Shown here in pieces: positions 1 to 14,300 of a DNA stretch of 64,000 nt. Numbering within the stretch: position 1 is the stretch's first letter; each line of letters begins with the position of its first letter. The translations under genes were made by a program, and so were the position numbers. The notes beneath the pieces were generated by a model. That model was not told the origin of the DNA. It did no database searches and was given only the letters and a program-made list of their open reading frames with translations. The stretch lies in NCBI GenBank assembly GCA_964036275.1, contig OZ038439.1, positions 6,340,169 through 6,404,168 on the forward strand, read 5' to 3'. This DNA comes from Litoditis marina. Taxonomy: Eukaryota > Nematoda > Chromadorea > Rhabditida > Rhabditidae.

Positions 1-63
1 GCTATTGCAAGTGGTTTGATCGCCAATTGACAAGTTTTGAGTTGCGACGTCAAATACCGTAGT

Positions 64-89
64 TTTTGCGACGTCATGACGTCGCAAAA
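64..89. other. Perfect 26-bp palindrome in each satellite monomer (first example)
   Basis: The core GACGTCATGACGTC is flanked by TTTTGC and GCAAAA, giving a perfect 26-bp inverted repeat with its dyad between 76 and 77. The half-sequence TTGCGACGTCA also occurs as a direct copy at 42-52, so each monomer has three GACGTC sites: two direct and one inverted. TGACGTC is 7 of 8 bases of a CRE/ATF site. Protein binding or cruciform formation is inference only. The palindrome is retained in nearly all of the roughly 230 monomers. Confidence 0.95.
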
Positions 90-349
90 TTGAACATGGG
101 CCGAAATATTCAAATTTGCATAAATGAGGTTTGGAATGATTAATTATTTGTATAAAACTATATTAGAAGCTATTGCAAGTGGTTTGATCGCCAATTGACA
201 GGTTTTGAGTTGCGACGTCAAATACCGTAGTTTTTGCGACGTCATGACGTCGCAAAATTTAACATGGGCCAAAATGTTCAAATTTGCATAAATGAGGTTT
301 GGAATGATTAATTATTTGTATAAAACGATGTTAGAAGCTATTGAAAGTG

Positions 350-2365
350 GTTTGATCGCCAATTGACAAGTTTTGAGTTGCGACGTCAAATACCGTAGTT
401 TTTGCGACGTCATGACGTCGCAAAATTGAACATGGGCCAAAATATTCAAATTTGCATAAATGAGGTTTGGAATGATTAATTATTTGTATAAAACGATATT
501 AGAAGCTATTGCAAGTGGTTTGATCGCCAATTGACAAGTTTTGAGTTGCGACGTCAAATACCGTAGTTTTTGCGACGGCATGACGTCGCAAAATTGAACA
601 TGGGCCAAAATGTTCAAATTTGCATAAATGAGATTTGGAATGATTAATTTCTTGTATAAAACAATATTAGAAGCTATTAAAAGTGGTTTGATCGCTAATT
701 GACAAGTTTTGAGTTGCGACGTCAAATACCGTAGTTTTTGCGACGGCATGACGTCGCAAAATTGAACATGGGCCAAAATGTTCAAATTTGCATAAATGAG
801 ATTTGGAATGATTAATTTCTTGTATAAAACAATATTAGAAGCTATTGCAAGTGGTTTGATCGCCAATTGACAAGTTTTGAGTTGCGACGTCAAATACCGT
901 AGTTTTTGCGACGTCATGACGTCGCAAAATTGAACATGGGCCAAAATGTTCAAATTTGCATAAATGAGATTTGGAATGATCAATTATTTGTATAAAACGA
1001 TATTAGAAGGTATTGCAAGTGGTTTGATCGCCAATTGACAAGTTTTGAGTTGCGACGTCAAATACCGTAGTTTTTGCAACGTCATGACGTCGCAAAATTG
1101 AACATGAGCCAAAATGTTCAAATTTGCATAAATGAGATTTGGAATGATTAATCATTTGTATAAAACGATATTAGAAGCTATTGCAAGTGGTTTGATCGCC
1201 AATTGACAAGTTTTGAGTTGCGACGTCAAATACCGTAGTTTTTGTGACGTCATGACGTCGCAAAATTGAACATGGGCCAAAATGTTCAAATTTGCATAAA
1301 TGAGATTTGGAATGATTAATTATTTGTACAAAACGATACTAGAAGCTATTGCAAGTGGTTTGATCGCCAATTGACAAGTTTTGAGTTGCGACGTCAAATA
1401 CCGTAGTTTTTGCGACGTCATGACGTCGCAAAATTGAACATGGGCCAAAATATTCAAATTTGCATAAATGAGGTTTGGAATGATTAATTATTTGTATAAA
1501 ACGATATTAGAAGCTATTGCAAGTGGTTTGATCGCCAATTGACAAGTTTTGAGTTGCGACGTCAAATACCGTAGTTTTTGCGACGGCATGACGTCGCAAA
1601 ATTGAACATGGGCCAAAATGTTCAAATTTGCATAAATGAGATTTGGAATGATTAATTTCTTGTATAAAACAATATTAGAAGCTATTAAAAGTGGTTTGAT
1701 CGCTAATTGACAAGTTTTGAGTTGCGACGTCAAATACCGTAGTTTTTGCGACGGCATGACGTCGCAAAATTGAACATGGGCCAAAATGTTCAAATTTGCA
1801 TAAATGAGATTTGGAATGATTAATTTCTTGTATAAAACAATATTAGAAGCTATTGCAAGTGGTTTGATCGCCAATTGACAAGTTTTGAGTTGCGACGTCA
1901 AATACCGTAGTTTTTGCGACGTCATGACGTCGCAAAATTGAACATGGGCCAAAATGTTCAAATTTGCATAAATGAGATTTGGAATGATCAATTATTTGTA
2001 TAAAACGATATTAGAAGGTATTGCAAGTGGTTTGATCGCCAATTGACAAGTTTTGAGTTGCGACGTCAAATACCGTAGTTTTTGCAACGTCATGACGTCG
2101 CAAAATTGAACATGAGCCAAAATGTTCAAATTTGCATAAATGAGATTTGGAATGATTAATCATTTGTATAAAACGATATTAGAAGCTATTGCAAGTGGTT
2201 TGATCGCCAATTGACAAGTTTTGAGTTGCGACGTCAAATACCGTAGTTTTTGTGACGTCATGACGTCGCAAAATTGAACATGGGCCAAAATGTTCAAATT
2301 TGCATAAATGAGATTTGGAATGATTAATTATTTGTACAAAACGATACTAGAAGCTATTGCAAGTG
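350..2365. repeat. 1008-bp higher-order repeat, two tandem copies
   Basis: Six monomers are duplicated in tandem at an offset of 1008 bp. The block 480-983 is identical to 1488-1991, including rare variants such as GACGGCATGACGTC, AGCTATTAAAAG and GATCGCTAATTG. Confidence 0.9.
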
Positions 2366-5300
2366 GTTTGATCGCCAATTGACAAGTTTTGAGTTGCGAC
2401 GTCAAATACCGTAGTTTTTGCGACGTCATGACGTCGCAAAATTGAACATGGGCCAAAATGTTCAATTTTGCATAAATGAGATTTGGAATGATTAATTATT
2501 TGTACAGAACGATACTAGAAGCTATTGCAAGTGGTTTGATCGCCAATTGACAAGTTTTGAGTTGCGACGTTAAATACCGTAGTTTTTGCGACGTCCTGAC
2601 GTCGCAAAATTGAACATGGGCCAAAATGTTCAAATTTACATGAATGAGATTTGGAATGATTAATTATTCGTATAAAACGATATTAGAAGCTATTGCAAGT
2701 GGTTTGATCGCCAAGTGACAAGTTTTGAGTTGCGACATCGAATACCGTAGTTTTTGCGACGTCATGACGTCGCAAAATTGAACATGGGCCAAAGTACTCA
2801 AATTTGCATAAATGAGATTTGGAATGATTAATTATTTGTATAAAACGATATTAGAAGCTATTGCAAGTGGTTTGATCGCCAATTGACAAGTTTTGAGTTG
2901 CGACGTCAAATACCGTAGTTTTTGCGACGTCATGACGTCGCAAAATTGAACATGGGCCAAAACGTTCAAATTTGCATAAATAAGATTTGAAATGATTAAT
3001 TATTTGTCTAAAACGATATTGGAAGCTATTGCAAGTGATTTGATCGCCAATTGACAAGTTTTGAGTTGCGACGTCAAATACCGTAGTTTTTGCGACGTCA
3101 TGACGTCGCAAAATTGAACATGGGCCAAAATGTTCAAATTTGCATAAATGAGATTTGGAATGATTAATTATTCGTCTAAAACGATATTGGAAGCTATTGC
3201 AAGTGGTTTGATCGCCAATTGACAAGTTTTGAGTTGCGACGTCATGACGTCGCAAAATTGAACATGGGCCAAAATGTTCAAATTTACATGAATGAGATTT
3301 GGAATGATTAATTATTCGTATAAAACGATATTAGAAGCTATTGCAAGTGGTTTGATTGCCAATTGACAAGTTTTGAGTTGCGACGTCGAATACCGTAGTT
3401 TTTGCGACGTCATGACGTCGCAAAATTGAACATGGGCCAAAATGTTCAAATTTGCATAAATGAGATTTGGAATGATTAATTATTTGTATAAAACGATATT
3501 AGAAGCTATTGAAGGTGGTTTGATCGCCAATTGACAAGTTTTGAGTTGCGACGTCAAATACCGTAGTTTTTGCAACGTCATGACGTCGCAAAATTGAACA
3601 TGGGCCAAAATGTTCAAATTTGCATAAATGAGATTTGGAATGATTAATTATTTGTATAAAACGATATTAGAAGCTATTGCAAGTGGTTTGATCGGCAGTT
3701 GACAAGTTTTGAGTTGCGACGTCAAATACCGTAGTTTTTGCGACGTCATGACGTCGCAAAATTGAACATGGGCCAAAATGTTCAAATTTGCATAAATGAG
3801 ATTTTGAATAGTTAATTAGTTGTCTAAAACGATATCAGAAGCTAATTCAACTGGTTCCGTTTCCAATTGACAAGTTTTGAGTTGCGACGTCAAATACCGT
3901 AGTTTGTGCGACGTCATGACGTCGCAAAATTGAACATGGGCCAAAATGTTCAAACTTGCATAAATGAGATTTGGAATGATTAATTATTTGTATAAAACGA
4001 TATTAGAAGCTATTGCAAGTGGTTTGATCGCCAATTGACAAGTTTTGAGTTGCGACGTCAAATACCGTAGTTTTTGCGACGTCATGACGTCGCAAAATTG
4101 AACATGGGCCAAAACGTTCAAATTTGCATAAATCAGATTTGAAATGATTAATTATATGTCTAAAACGATATTGGAAGCTATTGCAAGTGATTTGATCGCC
4201 AATTGACAAGTTTTGAGTTGCGACGTCAAATACCGTAGTTTTTGCGACGTCATGACGTCGCAAAATTGAACATGGGCCAAAATGTTCAAATTTACATAAA
4301 TGAGATTTTGGAATGATTAATTATTCGTATAAAACGACATTAGAAGCTATTGCAAGTGGTTTGATCGCCAATTGACAAGTTTTGAGTTGCGACGTCAAAT
4401 ACCGTAGTTTTTGCGACGTCATGACGTCGCAAAATTGAACATGGGCCAAAGTGTTCAAATTTGCATAAATGAGATTTGGAATGATTAATTATTTGTATAA
4501 AACTATATTAGAAGCTATTGCAAGTGGTTTGATTGCCAATTAACAAGTTTTGAGTTGCGACGTCAAATACCGTAGTTTTTGCGCCGTCATGACGTCGCAA
4601 AATTGAACATGGGCCAAAATGTTCAAATTTGCATAAATGAGATTTGGAATGATTAATTATTTGTACAAAACGATACTAGAAGCTATTGCAAGTGGTTTGA
4701 TCGCCAATTGACAAGTTTTGAGTTGCGACGTCAAATACCGTAGTTTTTGCGACGTCATGACGTCGCAAAATTGAACATGGGCCAAAATGTTCAATTTTGC
4801 ATAAATGAGATTTGGAATGATTAATTATTTGTACAGAACGATACTAGAAGCTATTGCAAGTGGTTTGATCGCCAATTGACAAGTTTTGAGTTGCGACGTT
4901 AAATACCGTAGTTTTTGCGACGTCCTGACGTCGCAAAATTGAACATGGGCCAAAATGTTCAAATTTACATGAATGAGATTTGGAATGATTAATTATTCGT
5001 ATAAAACGATATTAGAAGCTATTGCAAGTGGTTTGATCGCCAAGTGACAAGTTTTGAGTTGCGACATCGAATACCGTAGTTTTTGCGACGTCATGACGTC
5101 GCAAAATTGAACATGGGCCAAAGTACTCAAATTTGCATAAATGAGATTTGGAATGATTAATTATTTGTATAAAACGATATTAGAAGCTATTGCAAGTGGT
5201 TTGATCGCCAATTGACAAGTTTTGAGTTGCGACGTCAAATACCGTAGTTTTTGCGACGTCATGACGTCGCAAAATTGAACATGGGCCAAAACGTTCAAAT

Positions 5301-7430
5301 TTGCATAAATAAGATTTGAAATGATTAATTATTTGTCTAAAACGATATTGGAAGCTATTGCAAGTGATTTGATCGCCAATTGACAAGTTTTGAGTTGCGA
5401 CGTCAAATACCGTAGTTTTTGCGACGTCATGACGTCGCAAAATTGAACATGGGCCAAAATGTTCAAATTTGCATAAATGAGATTTGGAATGATTAATTAT
5501 TCGTCTAAAACGATATTGGAAGCTATTGCAAGTGGTTTGATCGCCAATTGACAAGTTTTGAGTTGCGACGTCATGACGTCGCAAAATTGAACATGGGCCA
5601 AAATGTTCAAATTTACATGAATGAGATTTGGAATGATTAATTATTCGTATAAAACGATATTAGAAGCTATTGCAAGTGGTTTGATTGCCAATTGACAAGT
5701 TTTGAGTTGCGACGTCAAATACCGTAGTTTTTGCGACGTCATGACGTCGCAAAATTGAACATGGGCCAAAACGTTCAAATTTGCATAAATAAGATTTGAA
5801 ATGATTAATTATTTGTCTAAAACGATATTGGAAGCTATTGCAAGTGATTTGATCGCCAATTGACAAGTTTTGAGTTGCGACGTCAAATACCGTAGTTTTT
5901 GCGACGTCATGACGTCGCAAAATTGAACATGGGCCAAAATGTTCAAATTTGCATAAATGAGATTTGGAATGATTAATTATTCGTCTAAAACGATATTGGA
6001 AGCTATTGCAAGTGGTTTGATCGCCAATTGACAAGTTTTGAGTTGCGACGTCATGACGTCGCAAAATTGAACATGGGCCAAAATGTTCAAATTTACATGA
6101 ATGAGATTTGGAATGATTAATTATTCGTATAAAACGATATTAGAAGCTATTGCAAGTGGTTTGATTGCCAATTGACAAGTTTTGAGTTGCGACGTCGAAT
6201 ACCGTAGTTTTTGCGACGTCATGACGTCGCAAAATTGAACATGGGCCAAAATGTTCAAATTTGCATAAATGAGATTTGGAATGATTAATTATTTGTATAA
6301 AACGATATTAGAAGCTATTGAAGGTGGTTTGATCGCCAATTGACAAGTTTTGAGTTGCGACGTCAAATACCGTAGTTTTTGCAACGTCATGACGTCGCAA
6401 AATTGAACATGGGCCAAAATGTTCAAATTTGCATAAATGAGATTTGGAATGATTAATTATTTGTATAAAACGATATTAGAAGCTATTGCAAGTGGTTTGA
6501 TCGGCAGTTGACAAGTTTTGAGTTGCGACGTCAAATACCGTAGTTTTTGCGACGTCATGACGTCGCAAAATTGAACATGGGCCAAAATGTTCAAATTTGC
6601 ATAAATGAGATTTTGAATAGTTAATTAGTTGTCTAAAACGATATCAGAAGCTAATTCAACTGGTTCCGTTTCCAATTGACAAGTTTTGAGTTGCGACGTC
6701 AAATACCGTAGTTTGTGCGACGTCATGACGTCGCAAAATTGAACATGGGCCAAAATGTTCAAACTTGCATAAATGAGATTTGGAATGATTAATTATTTGT
6801 ATAAAACAATATTAGAAGCTATTGCAAGTGGTTTGATCGCCAATTGACAAGTTTTGAGTTGCGACGTCAAATACCGTAGTTTTTGCGACGTCATGACGTC
6901 GCAAAATTGAACATGGGCCAAAACGTTCAAATTTGCATAAATCAGATTTGAAATGATTAATTATTTGTCTAAAACGATATTGGAAGCTATTGCAAGTGAT
7001 TTGATCGCCAATTGACAAGTTTTGAGTTGCGACGTCAAATACCGTAGTTTTTGCGACGTCATGACGTCGCAAAATTGAACATGGGCCAAAATGTTCAAAT
7101 TTACATAAATGAGATTTTGGAATGATTAATTATTCGTATAAAACGACATTAGAAGCTATTGCAAGTGGTTTGATCGCCAATTGACAAGTTTTGAGTTGCG
7201 GCGTCAAATACCGTAGTTTTTGCGACGTCATGACGTCGCAAAATTGAACATGGGCCAAAGTGTTCAAATTTGCATAAATGAGATTTGGAATGATTAATTA
7301 TTTGTATAAAACTATATTAGAAGCTATTGCAAGTGGTTTGATTGCCAATTAACAAGTTTTGAGTTGCGACGTCAAATACCGTAGTTTTTGCGCCGTCATG
7401 ACGTCGCAAAATTGAACATGGGCCAAAATG
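2340..7430. repeat. About 2.33-kb higher-order repeat, two copies, the second carrying an extra 480 bp
   Basis: Monomers at about 2340-4650 recur from about 4669 at an offset of 2329 bp; for example 2851-3255 matches 5180-5584. The second copy has an internal tandem duplication of 480 bp (5180-5659 and 5660-6139), so downstream markers are offset by 2809 bp (4003-4263 matches 6812-7072). Confidence 0.85.
3233..3253. repeat. Shortened 144-bp monomer (deletion between internal direct repeats)
   Basis: Here TTGCGACGTCA runs straight into TGACGTCGCAAAA. The 24 bp that normally separate the upstream half-sequence from the palindrome are missing. The same fused junction is at about 5562-5582 and 6042-6062, in blocks that are otherwise copies of this one. 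The simplest origin is one deletion between the two direct TTGCGACGTCA copies, later amplified with the larger blocks. Confidence 0.85.
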
Positions 7431-10404
7431 TTCAAATTTACATGAATGAGATTTGGAATGATTAATTATTTGTATAAAACGATATTAGAAGCTATTGCAA
7501 GTGGTTTGATCGCCAAGTGACAAGTTTTGAGTTGCGACGTCGAATACCGTAGTTTTTGCGACGTCATGACGTCGCAAAATTGAACATGGGCCAAAGTATT
7601 CAAATTTGCATAAATGAGATTTGGAATGATTAATTATTTGTATAAAACGATATTAGAAGCTATTGCAAGTGGTTTGATCGCCAAGTGACAAGTTTTGAGT
7701 TGCGACGTCAAATACCGTAGTTTTTGCGACGTCATGACGTCGCAAAATTGAACATGGGCCAAAGTATTCAAATTTGCATAAATGAGATTTGGAATGATTA
7801 ATTATTTGTATAAAACGATATTAGAAGCTATTGCAAGTGGTTTGATCGCCAAGTGACAAGTTTTGAGTTGCGACGTCGAATACCGTAGTTTTTGCGACGT
7901 CATGACGTCGCAAAATTGAACATGGGCCAAAGTATTCAAATTTGCATAAATGAGATTTGGAATGATTAATTATTTGTATAAAACGATATTAGAAGCTATT
8001 GCAAGTGGTTTGATCGCCAATTGACAAGTTTTGAGTTGTGACGTCAAATACCGTAGTTTTTGCGACGTCATGACGTCGCAAAATTGAACATGGGCCAAAA
8101 TGTTCAAATTTGCATAAATGAGATTTGGAATGATTAATTATTTGTATAAAACGATACTAGAAACTATTGCAAGTGGTTTGATCGCCAATTGACAAGTTTT
8201 GAGTTGCGACGTCAAATACCGTAGTTTTTGCGACGTCATGACGTCGCAAAATTGAACATGGGCCAAAATGTTCAAATTTACATGAATGAGATTTGGAATG
8301 ATTAATTATTCGTATAAAACGATATTGGAAGCTATTGCAAGTGATTTGATCGCCAATTGACAAGTTTTGAGTTGCGACGTCAAATACCGTAGTTTTTGCG
8401 ACGTCATGACGTCGCAAAATTGAACATGGGCCAAAGTATTCAAATTTGCATAAATGAGATTTGGAATGATTAATTATTTGTATAAAACGATATTAGAAGC
8501 TATTGCAAGTGGTTTGATCGCCAAGTGACAAGTTTTGAGTTGCGACGTCGAATACCGTAGTTTTTGCGACGTCATGACGTCGCAAAATTGAACATGGGCC
8601 AAAGTATTCAAATTTGCATAAATGAGATTTGGAATGATTAATTATTTGTATAAAACGATATTAGAAGCTATTGCAAGTGGTTTGATCGCCAATTGACAAG
8701 TTTGGAGTTGCGACGTCAAATACCGTAGTTTTTGCGACGTCATGACGTCGCAAAATTGAACATGGGCCAAAATGTTCAAATTTGCATAAATGAGATTTGG
8801 AATGATTAATTATTTGTATAAAACGATACTAGAAACTATTGCAAGTGGTTTGATCGCCAATTGACAAGTTTTGAGTTGCGACATCAAATACCGTAGTTTT
8901 TGCAACGTCATGACGTCGCAAAATTGAACATGGGCCAAAATGTTCAAATTTACATGAATGAGATTTGGAATGATTAATTATTCGTATAAAACGATATTAG
9001 AAGCTATTGCAAGTGGTTTGATCGCCAAGTGACAAGTTTTGAGTTGCGACGTCAAATACCGTAGTTTTTGCGACGTCATGACGTCGCAAAATTGAACATG
9101 GGCCAAAATGTTCAAATTTACATGAATGAGATTTGGAATGATTAATTATTCGTATAAAACGATATTAGAAGCTATTGCAAGTGGTTTGATCGCCAAGTGA
9201 CAAGTTTTGAGTTGCGACGTCAAATACCGTAGTTTTTGCGACGTCATGACGTCGCAAAATTGAACATGGGCCAAAATGTTCAAATTTACATGAATGAGAT
9301 TTGGAATGATTAATTATTTGTATAAAACGATATTAGAAGCTATTGCAAGTGGTTTGATCGCCAATTGACAAGTTTTGAGTTGCGACGTCAAAAACCGTAG
9401 TTTTTGCGACGTCATGACGTCGCAAAATTGAACATGGGCCAAAATGTTCAAATTTACATGAATGAGATTTGGAATGATTAATTATTCGTATAAAACGATA
9501 TTAGAAGCTATTGCAAGTGGTTTGATCGCCAAGTGACAAGTTTTGAGTTGCGACGTCAAATACCGTAGTTTTTGCGACGTCATGACGTCGCAAAATTGAA
9601 CATGGGCCAAAGTGTTCAAATTTGCATAAATGAGATTTGGAATGATTAATTATTTGTATAAAACTATATTAGAAGCTATTGCAAGTGGTTTGATCGCCAA
9701 TTAACAAGTTTTGAGTTGCGACGTCAAATACCGTAGTTTTTGCGCCGTCATGACGTCGCAAAATTGAACATGGGCCAAAGTGTTCAAATTTGCATAAATG
9801 AGATTTGGAATGATTAATTATTCGTATAAAACGATATTAGAAGCTATTGCAAGTGGTTTGATCGCCAAGTGACAAGTTTTGAGTTGCGACGTCAAATACC
9901 GTAGTTTTTGCGACGTCATGACGTCGCAAAATTGAACATGGGCCAAAATGTTCAAATTTACATGAATGAGATTTGGAATGATTAATTATTCGTATAAAAC
10001 GATATTAGAAGCTATTGCAAGTGGTTTGATTGCCAATTGACAAGTTTTGAGTTGCGACGTCGAATACCGTAGTTTTTGCGACGTCATGACGTCGCAAAAT
10101 TGAACATGGGCCAAAATGTTCAAATTTGCATAAATGAGATTTGGAATGATTAATTATTTGTATAAAACGATATTAGAAGCTATTGAAGGTGGTTTGATCG
10201 CCAATTGACAAGTTTTGAGTTGCGACGTCAAATACCGTAGTTTTTGCAACGTCATGACGTCGCAAAATTGAACATGGGCCAAAATGTTCAAATTTGCATA
10301 AATGAGATTTTGAATAGTTAATTAGTTGTCTAAAACGATATCAGAAGCTAATTCAACTGGTTCCGTTTCCAATTGACAAGTTTTGAGTTGCGACGTCAAA
10401 TACC

Positions 10405-11303
10405 AATGTGTTCCATGATGCCCCGTTCCGTCAAGAAAACAAAAATGATAAAATACAGCGATTAATAGTTGTGGCACTCCAAAACTATCGCCGCAATTAG
10501 TTTCAGAGCTCAGCACGTGACAAAATCTCTCCCATCATTCTATTTCCATACATATACAGTGTGGACTTAACGGTGATTGTCCAAAACGGTTCATTTATCT
10601 CCAATAGTGCTAGTGAGAGAAGGTGAAACATGTCTTGGTTGGGATTGAGCCTTCAAAAGCCTACACTAGCACAAAGATGTTTGAATATATATCCCTATGC
10701 ATATATGGATGGTCACAAATGTTTTCTATGTCTTATTAGGTGGGATGACATTTATGTCTATCCGCGGTGTTGCGAAGTGCGGCCGTTCTCTGTACTCTGT
10801 GGTAGAAATCTGATCTACGAAGTGTCATTGGTTAGGGGCAACGTTACTAACTGAACCGTCTTGACACTGGATAGCATTGTTGCATGCATGATCGAACTAT
10901 TCGATTTTTGGTATAGAGTTACAAGAACGGGCAAACTCAAAACAGCGCAGAGTTTATGTCTTATTACTATGTATTTTGTGACCGTCTATTGCGTCCCTCT
11001 GTTTTTACACATGGCACAGCCAACGTGCATACATCTCATCCCAGCCAAACATGCCAATCCGGATGATCGCTTCACAAAACATTTTTCATTACAACGTCTC
11101 TTTCAAGATAACTATTGTCCCACAAATCATTTGGTTCAATCGCCGTCGTCCAGCACTGTCAAATTGCATGTAATATTATGAGCGCGTAACAGGGTAACCA
11201 TACCCTTTTTCTTCTCAACTTTTCTCTCCATTTACTCCATCGGAGTGCCACATACTATGTGGAAGTCACGTGTTAAATCACGAATAAATCTATTCTATTC
11301 TAT
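10405..11303. mobile_element. 899-bp retroposon-like insertion in the satellite, 5-bp target duplication
   Basis: Unique sequence interrupts one monomer. The left flank ends ATACC (10400-10404) and the right flank resumes ATACC (11304-11308). Uninterrupted paralogous monomers, near 3890 and 6700 with the same rare GTAGTTTGTGCG variant, show the empty site. The right end is a simple-repeat tail, AATAAATCTATTCTATTCTAT. I found no terminal inverted repeats. Two open frames (10630-10854 and 10861-11181, plus strand) resemble no family I recognise. The tail and 5-bp duplication suggest a SINE-like or truncated non-LTR element inserted in plus orientation; the class is uncertain. Confidence 0.7.
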
Positions 11304-14300
11304 ATACCGTAGTTTGTGCGACGTCATGACGTCGCAAAATTGAACATGGGCCAAAATGTTCAAACTTGCATAAATGAGATTTGGAATGATTAATTATTTG
11401 TATAAAACAATATTAGAAGCTATTGCAAGTGGTTTGATCGCCAATTGACAAGTTTTGAGTTGCGACGTCAAATACCGTAGTTTTTGCGACGTCATGACGT
11501 CGCAAAATTGAACATGGGCCAAAACGTTCAAATTTGCATAAATCAGATTTGAAATGATTAATTATTTGTCTAAAACGATATTGGAAGCTATTGCAAGTGA
11601 TTTGATCGCCAATTGACAAGTTTTGAGTTGCGACGTCAAATACCGTAGTTTTTGCGACGTCATGACGTCGCAAAATTGAACATGGGCCAAAATGTTCAAA
11701 TTTACATAAATGAGATTTTGGAATGATTAATTATTCGTATAAAACGACATTAGAAGCTATTGCAAGTGGTTTGATCGCCAATTGACAAGTTTTGAGTTGC
11801 GGCGTCAAATACCGTAGTTTTTGCGACGTCATGACGTCGCAAAATTGAACATGGGCCAAAGTGTTCAAATTTGCATAAATGAGATTTGGAATGATTAATT
11901 ATTTGTATAAAACTATATTAGAAGCTATTGCAAGTGGTTTGATTGCCAATTAACAAGTTTTGAGTTGCGACGTCAAATACCGTAGTTTTTGCGCCGTCAT
12001 GACGTCGCAAAATTGAACATGGGCCAAAATGTTCAAATTTACATGAATGAGATTTGGAATGATTAATTATTTGTATAAAACGATATTAGAAGCTATTGCA
12101 AGTGGTTTGATCGCCAAGTGACAAGTTTTGAGTTGCGACGTCGAATACCGTAGTTTTTGCGACGTCATGACGTCGCAAAATTGAACATGGGCCAAAGTAT
12201 TCAAATTTGCATAAATGAGATTTGGAATGATTAATTATTTGTATAAAACGATATTAGAAGCTATTGCAAGTGGTTTGATCGCCAAGTGACAAGTTTTGAG
12301 TTGCGACGTCAAATACCGTAGTTTTTGCGACGTCATGACGTCGCAAAATTGAACATGGGCCAAAGTATTCAAATTTGCATAAATGAGATTTGGAATGATT
12401 AATTATTTGTATAAAACGATATTAGAAGCTATTGCAAGTGGTTTGATCGCCAAGTGACAAGTTTTGAGTTGCGACGTCGAATACCGTAGTTTTTGCGACG
12501 TCATGACGTCGCAAAATTGAACATGGGCCAAAGTATTCAAATTTGCATAAATGAGATTTGGAATGATTAATTATTTGTATAAAACGATATTAGAAGCTAT
12601 TGCAAGTGGTTTGATCGCCAATTGACAAGTTTTGAGTTGTGACGTCAAATACCGTAGTTTTTGCGACGTCATGACGTCGCAAAATTGAACATGGGCCAAA
12701 ATGTTCAAATTTGCATAAATGAGATTTGGAATGATTAATTATTTGTATAAAACGATACTAGAAACTATTGCAAGTGGTTTGATCGCCAATTGACAAGTTT
12801 TGAGTTGCGGCGTCAAATACCGTAGTTTTTGCGACGTCATGACGTCGCAAAATTGAACATGGGCCAAAGTGTTCAAATTTGCATAAATGAGATTTGGAAT
12901 GATTAATTATTTGTATAAAACTATATTAGAAGCTATTGCAAGTGGTTTGATTGCCAATTAACAAGTTTTGAGTTGCGACGTCAAATACCGTAGTTTTTGC
13001 GCCGTCATGACGTCGCAAAATTGAACATGGGCCAAAATGTTCAAATTTACATGAATGAGATTTGGAATGATTAATTATTTGTATAAAACGATATTAGAAG
13101 CTATTGCAAGTGGTTTGATCGCCAAGTGACAAGTTTTGAGTTGCGACGTCGAATACCGTAGTTTTTGCGACGTCATGACGTCGCAAAATTGAACATGGGC
13201 CAAAGTATTCAAATTTGCATAAATGAGATTTGGAATGATTAATTATTTGTATAAAACGATATTAGAAGCTATTGCAAGTGGTTTGATCGCCAAGTGACAA
13301 GTTTTGAGTTGCGACGTCAAATACCGTAGTTTTTGCGACGTCATGACGTCGCAAAATTGAACATGGGCCAAAGTATTCAAATTTGCATAAATGAGATTTG
13401 GAATGATTAATTATTTGTATAAAACTATATTAGAAGCTATTGCAAGTGGTTTGATTGCCAATTAACAAGTTTTGAGTTGCGACGTCAAATACCGTAGTTT
13501 TTGCGCCGTCATGACGTCGCAAAATTGAACATGGGCCAAAATGTTCAAATTTACATGAATGAGATTTGGAATGATTAATTATTTGTATAAAACGATATTA
13601 GAAGCTATTGCAAGTGGTTTGATCGCCAATTGACAAGTTTTGAGTTGTGACGTCAAATACCGTAGTTTTTGCGACGTCATGACGTCGCAAAATTGAACAT
13701 GGGCCAAAATGTTCAAATTTGCATAAATGAGATTTGGAATGATTAATTATTTGTATAAAACGATACTAGAAACTATTGCAAGTGGTTTGATCGCCAATTG
13801 ACAAGTTTTGAGTTGCGACGTCAAATACCGTAGTTTTTGCGACGTCATGACGTCGCAAAATTGAACATGGGCCAAAATGTTCAAATTTACATGAATGAGA
13901 TTTGGAATGATTAATTATTCGTATAAAACGATATTGGAAGCTATTGCAAGTGATTTGATCGCCAATTGACAAGTTTTGAGTTGCGACGTCAAATACCGTA
14001 GTTTTTGCGACGTCATGACGTCGCAAAATTGAACATGGGCCAAAGTATTCAAATTTGCATAAATGAGATTTGGAATGATTAATTATTTGTATAAAACGAT
14101 ATTAGAAGCTATTGCAAGTGGTTTGATCGCCAAGTGACAAGTTTTGAGTTGCGACGTCGAATACCGTAGTTTTTGCGACGTCATGACGTCGCAAAATTGA
14201 ACATGGGCCAAAGTATTCAAATTTGCATAAATGAGATTTGGAATGATTAATTATTTGTATAAAACGATATTAGAAGCTATTGCAAGTGGTTTGATCGCCA

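Larger units (their letters stand above)
1..10404. repeat. 168-bp satellite array, segment 1 (continues off the left edge)
   Basis: Tandem head-to-tail monomers of 168 bp; for example GCTATTGCAAG recurs at 1 and 169. About 62 monomers are present. Each reads AGAAGCTATTGCAAG, then CCAATTGACAAG, then TTGCGACGTCA, a 26-bp palindrome, AACATGGGCC, and TTTGGAATGATTAATTA. Monomers differ at a few positions, and variants recur in blocks, which marks higher-order repeats. A diverged subtype (GATATCAGAAGCTAATTC, GGTTCCGTTTCC) occurs near 3805, 6614 and 10308. No coding function is supported. The period is divisible by three, so one frame stays open across up to three monomers by chance. Confidence 0.98.

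Noticed and set aside
10630..11181. Two plus-strand open frames in the 899-bp insert
   Set aside because: They show no recognisable domain and no shared frame or splice link, and lengths are near chance level.
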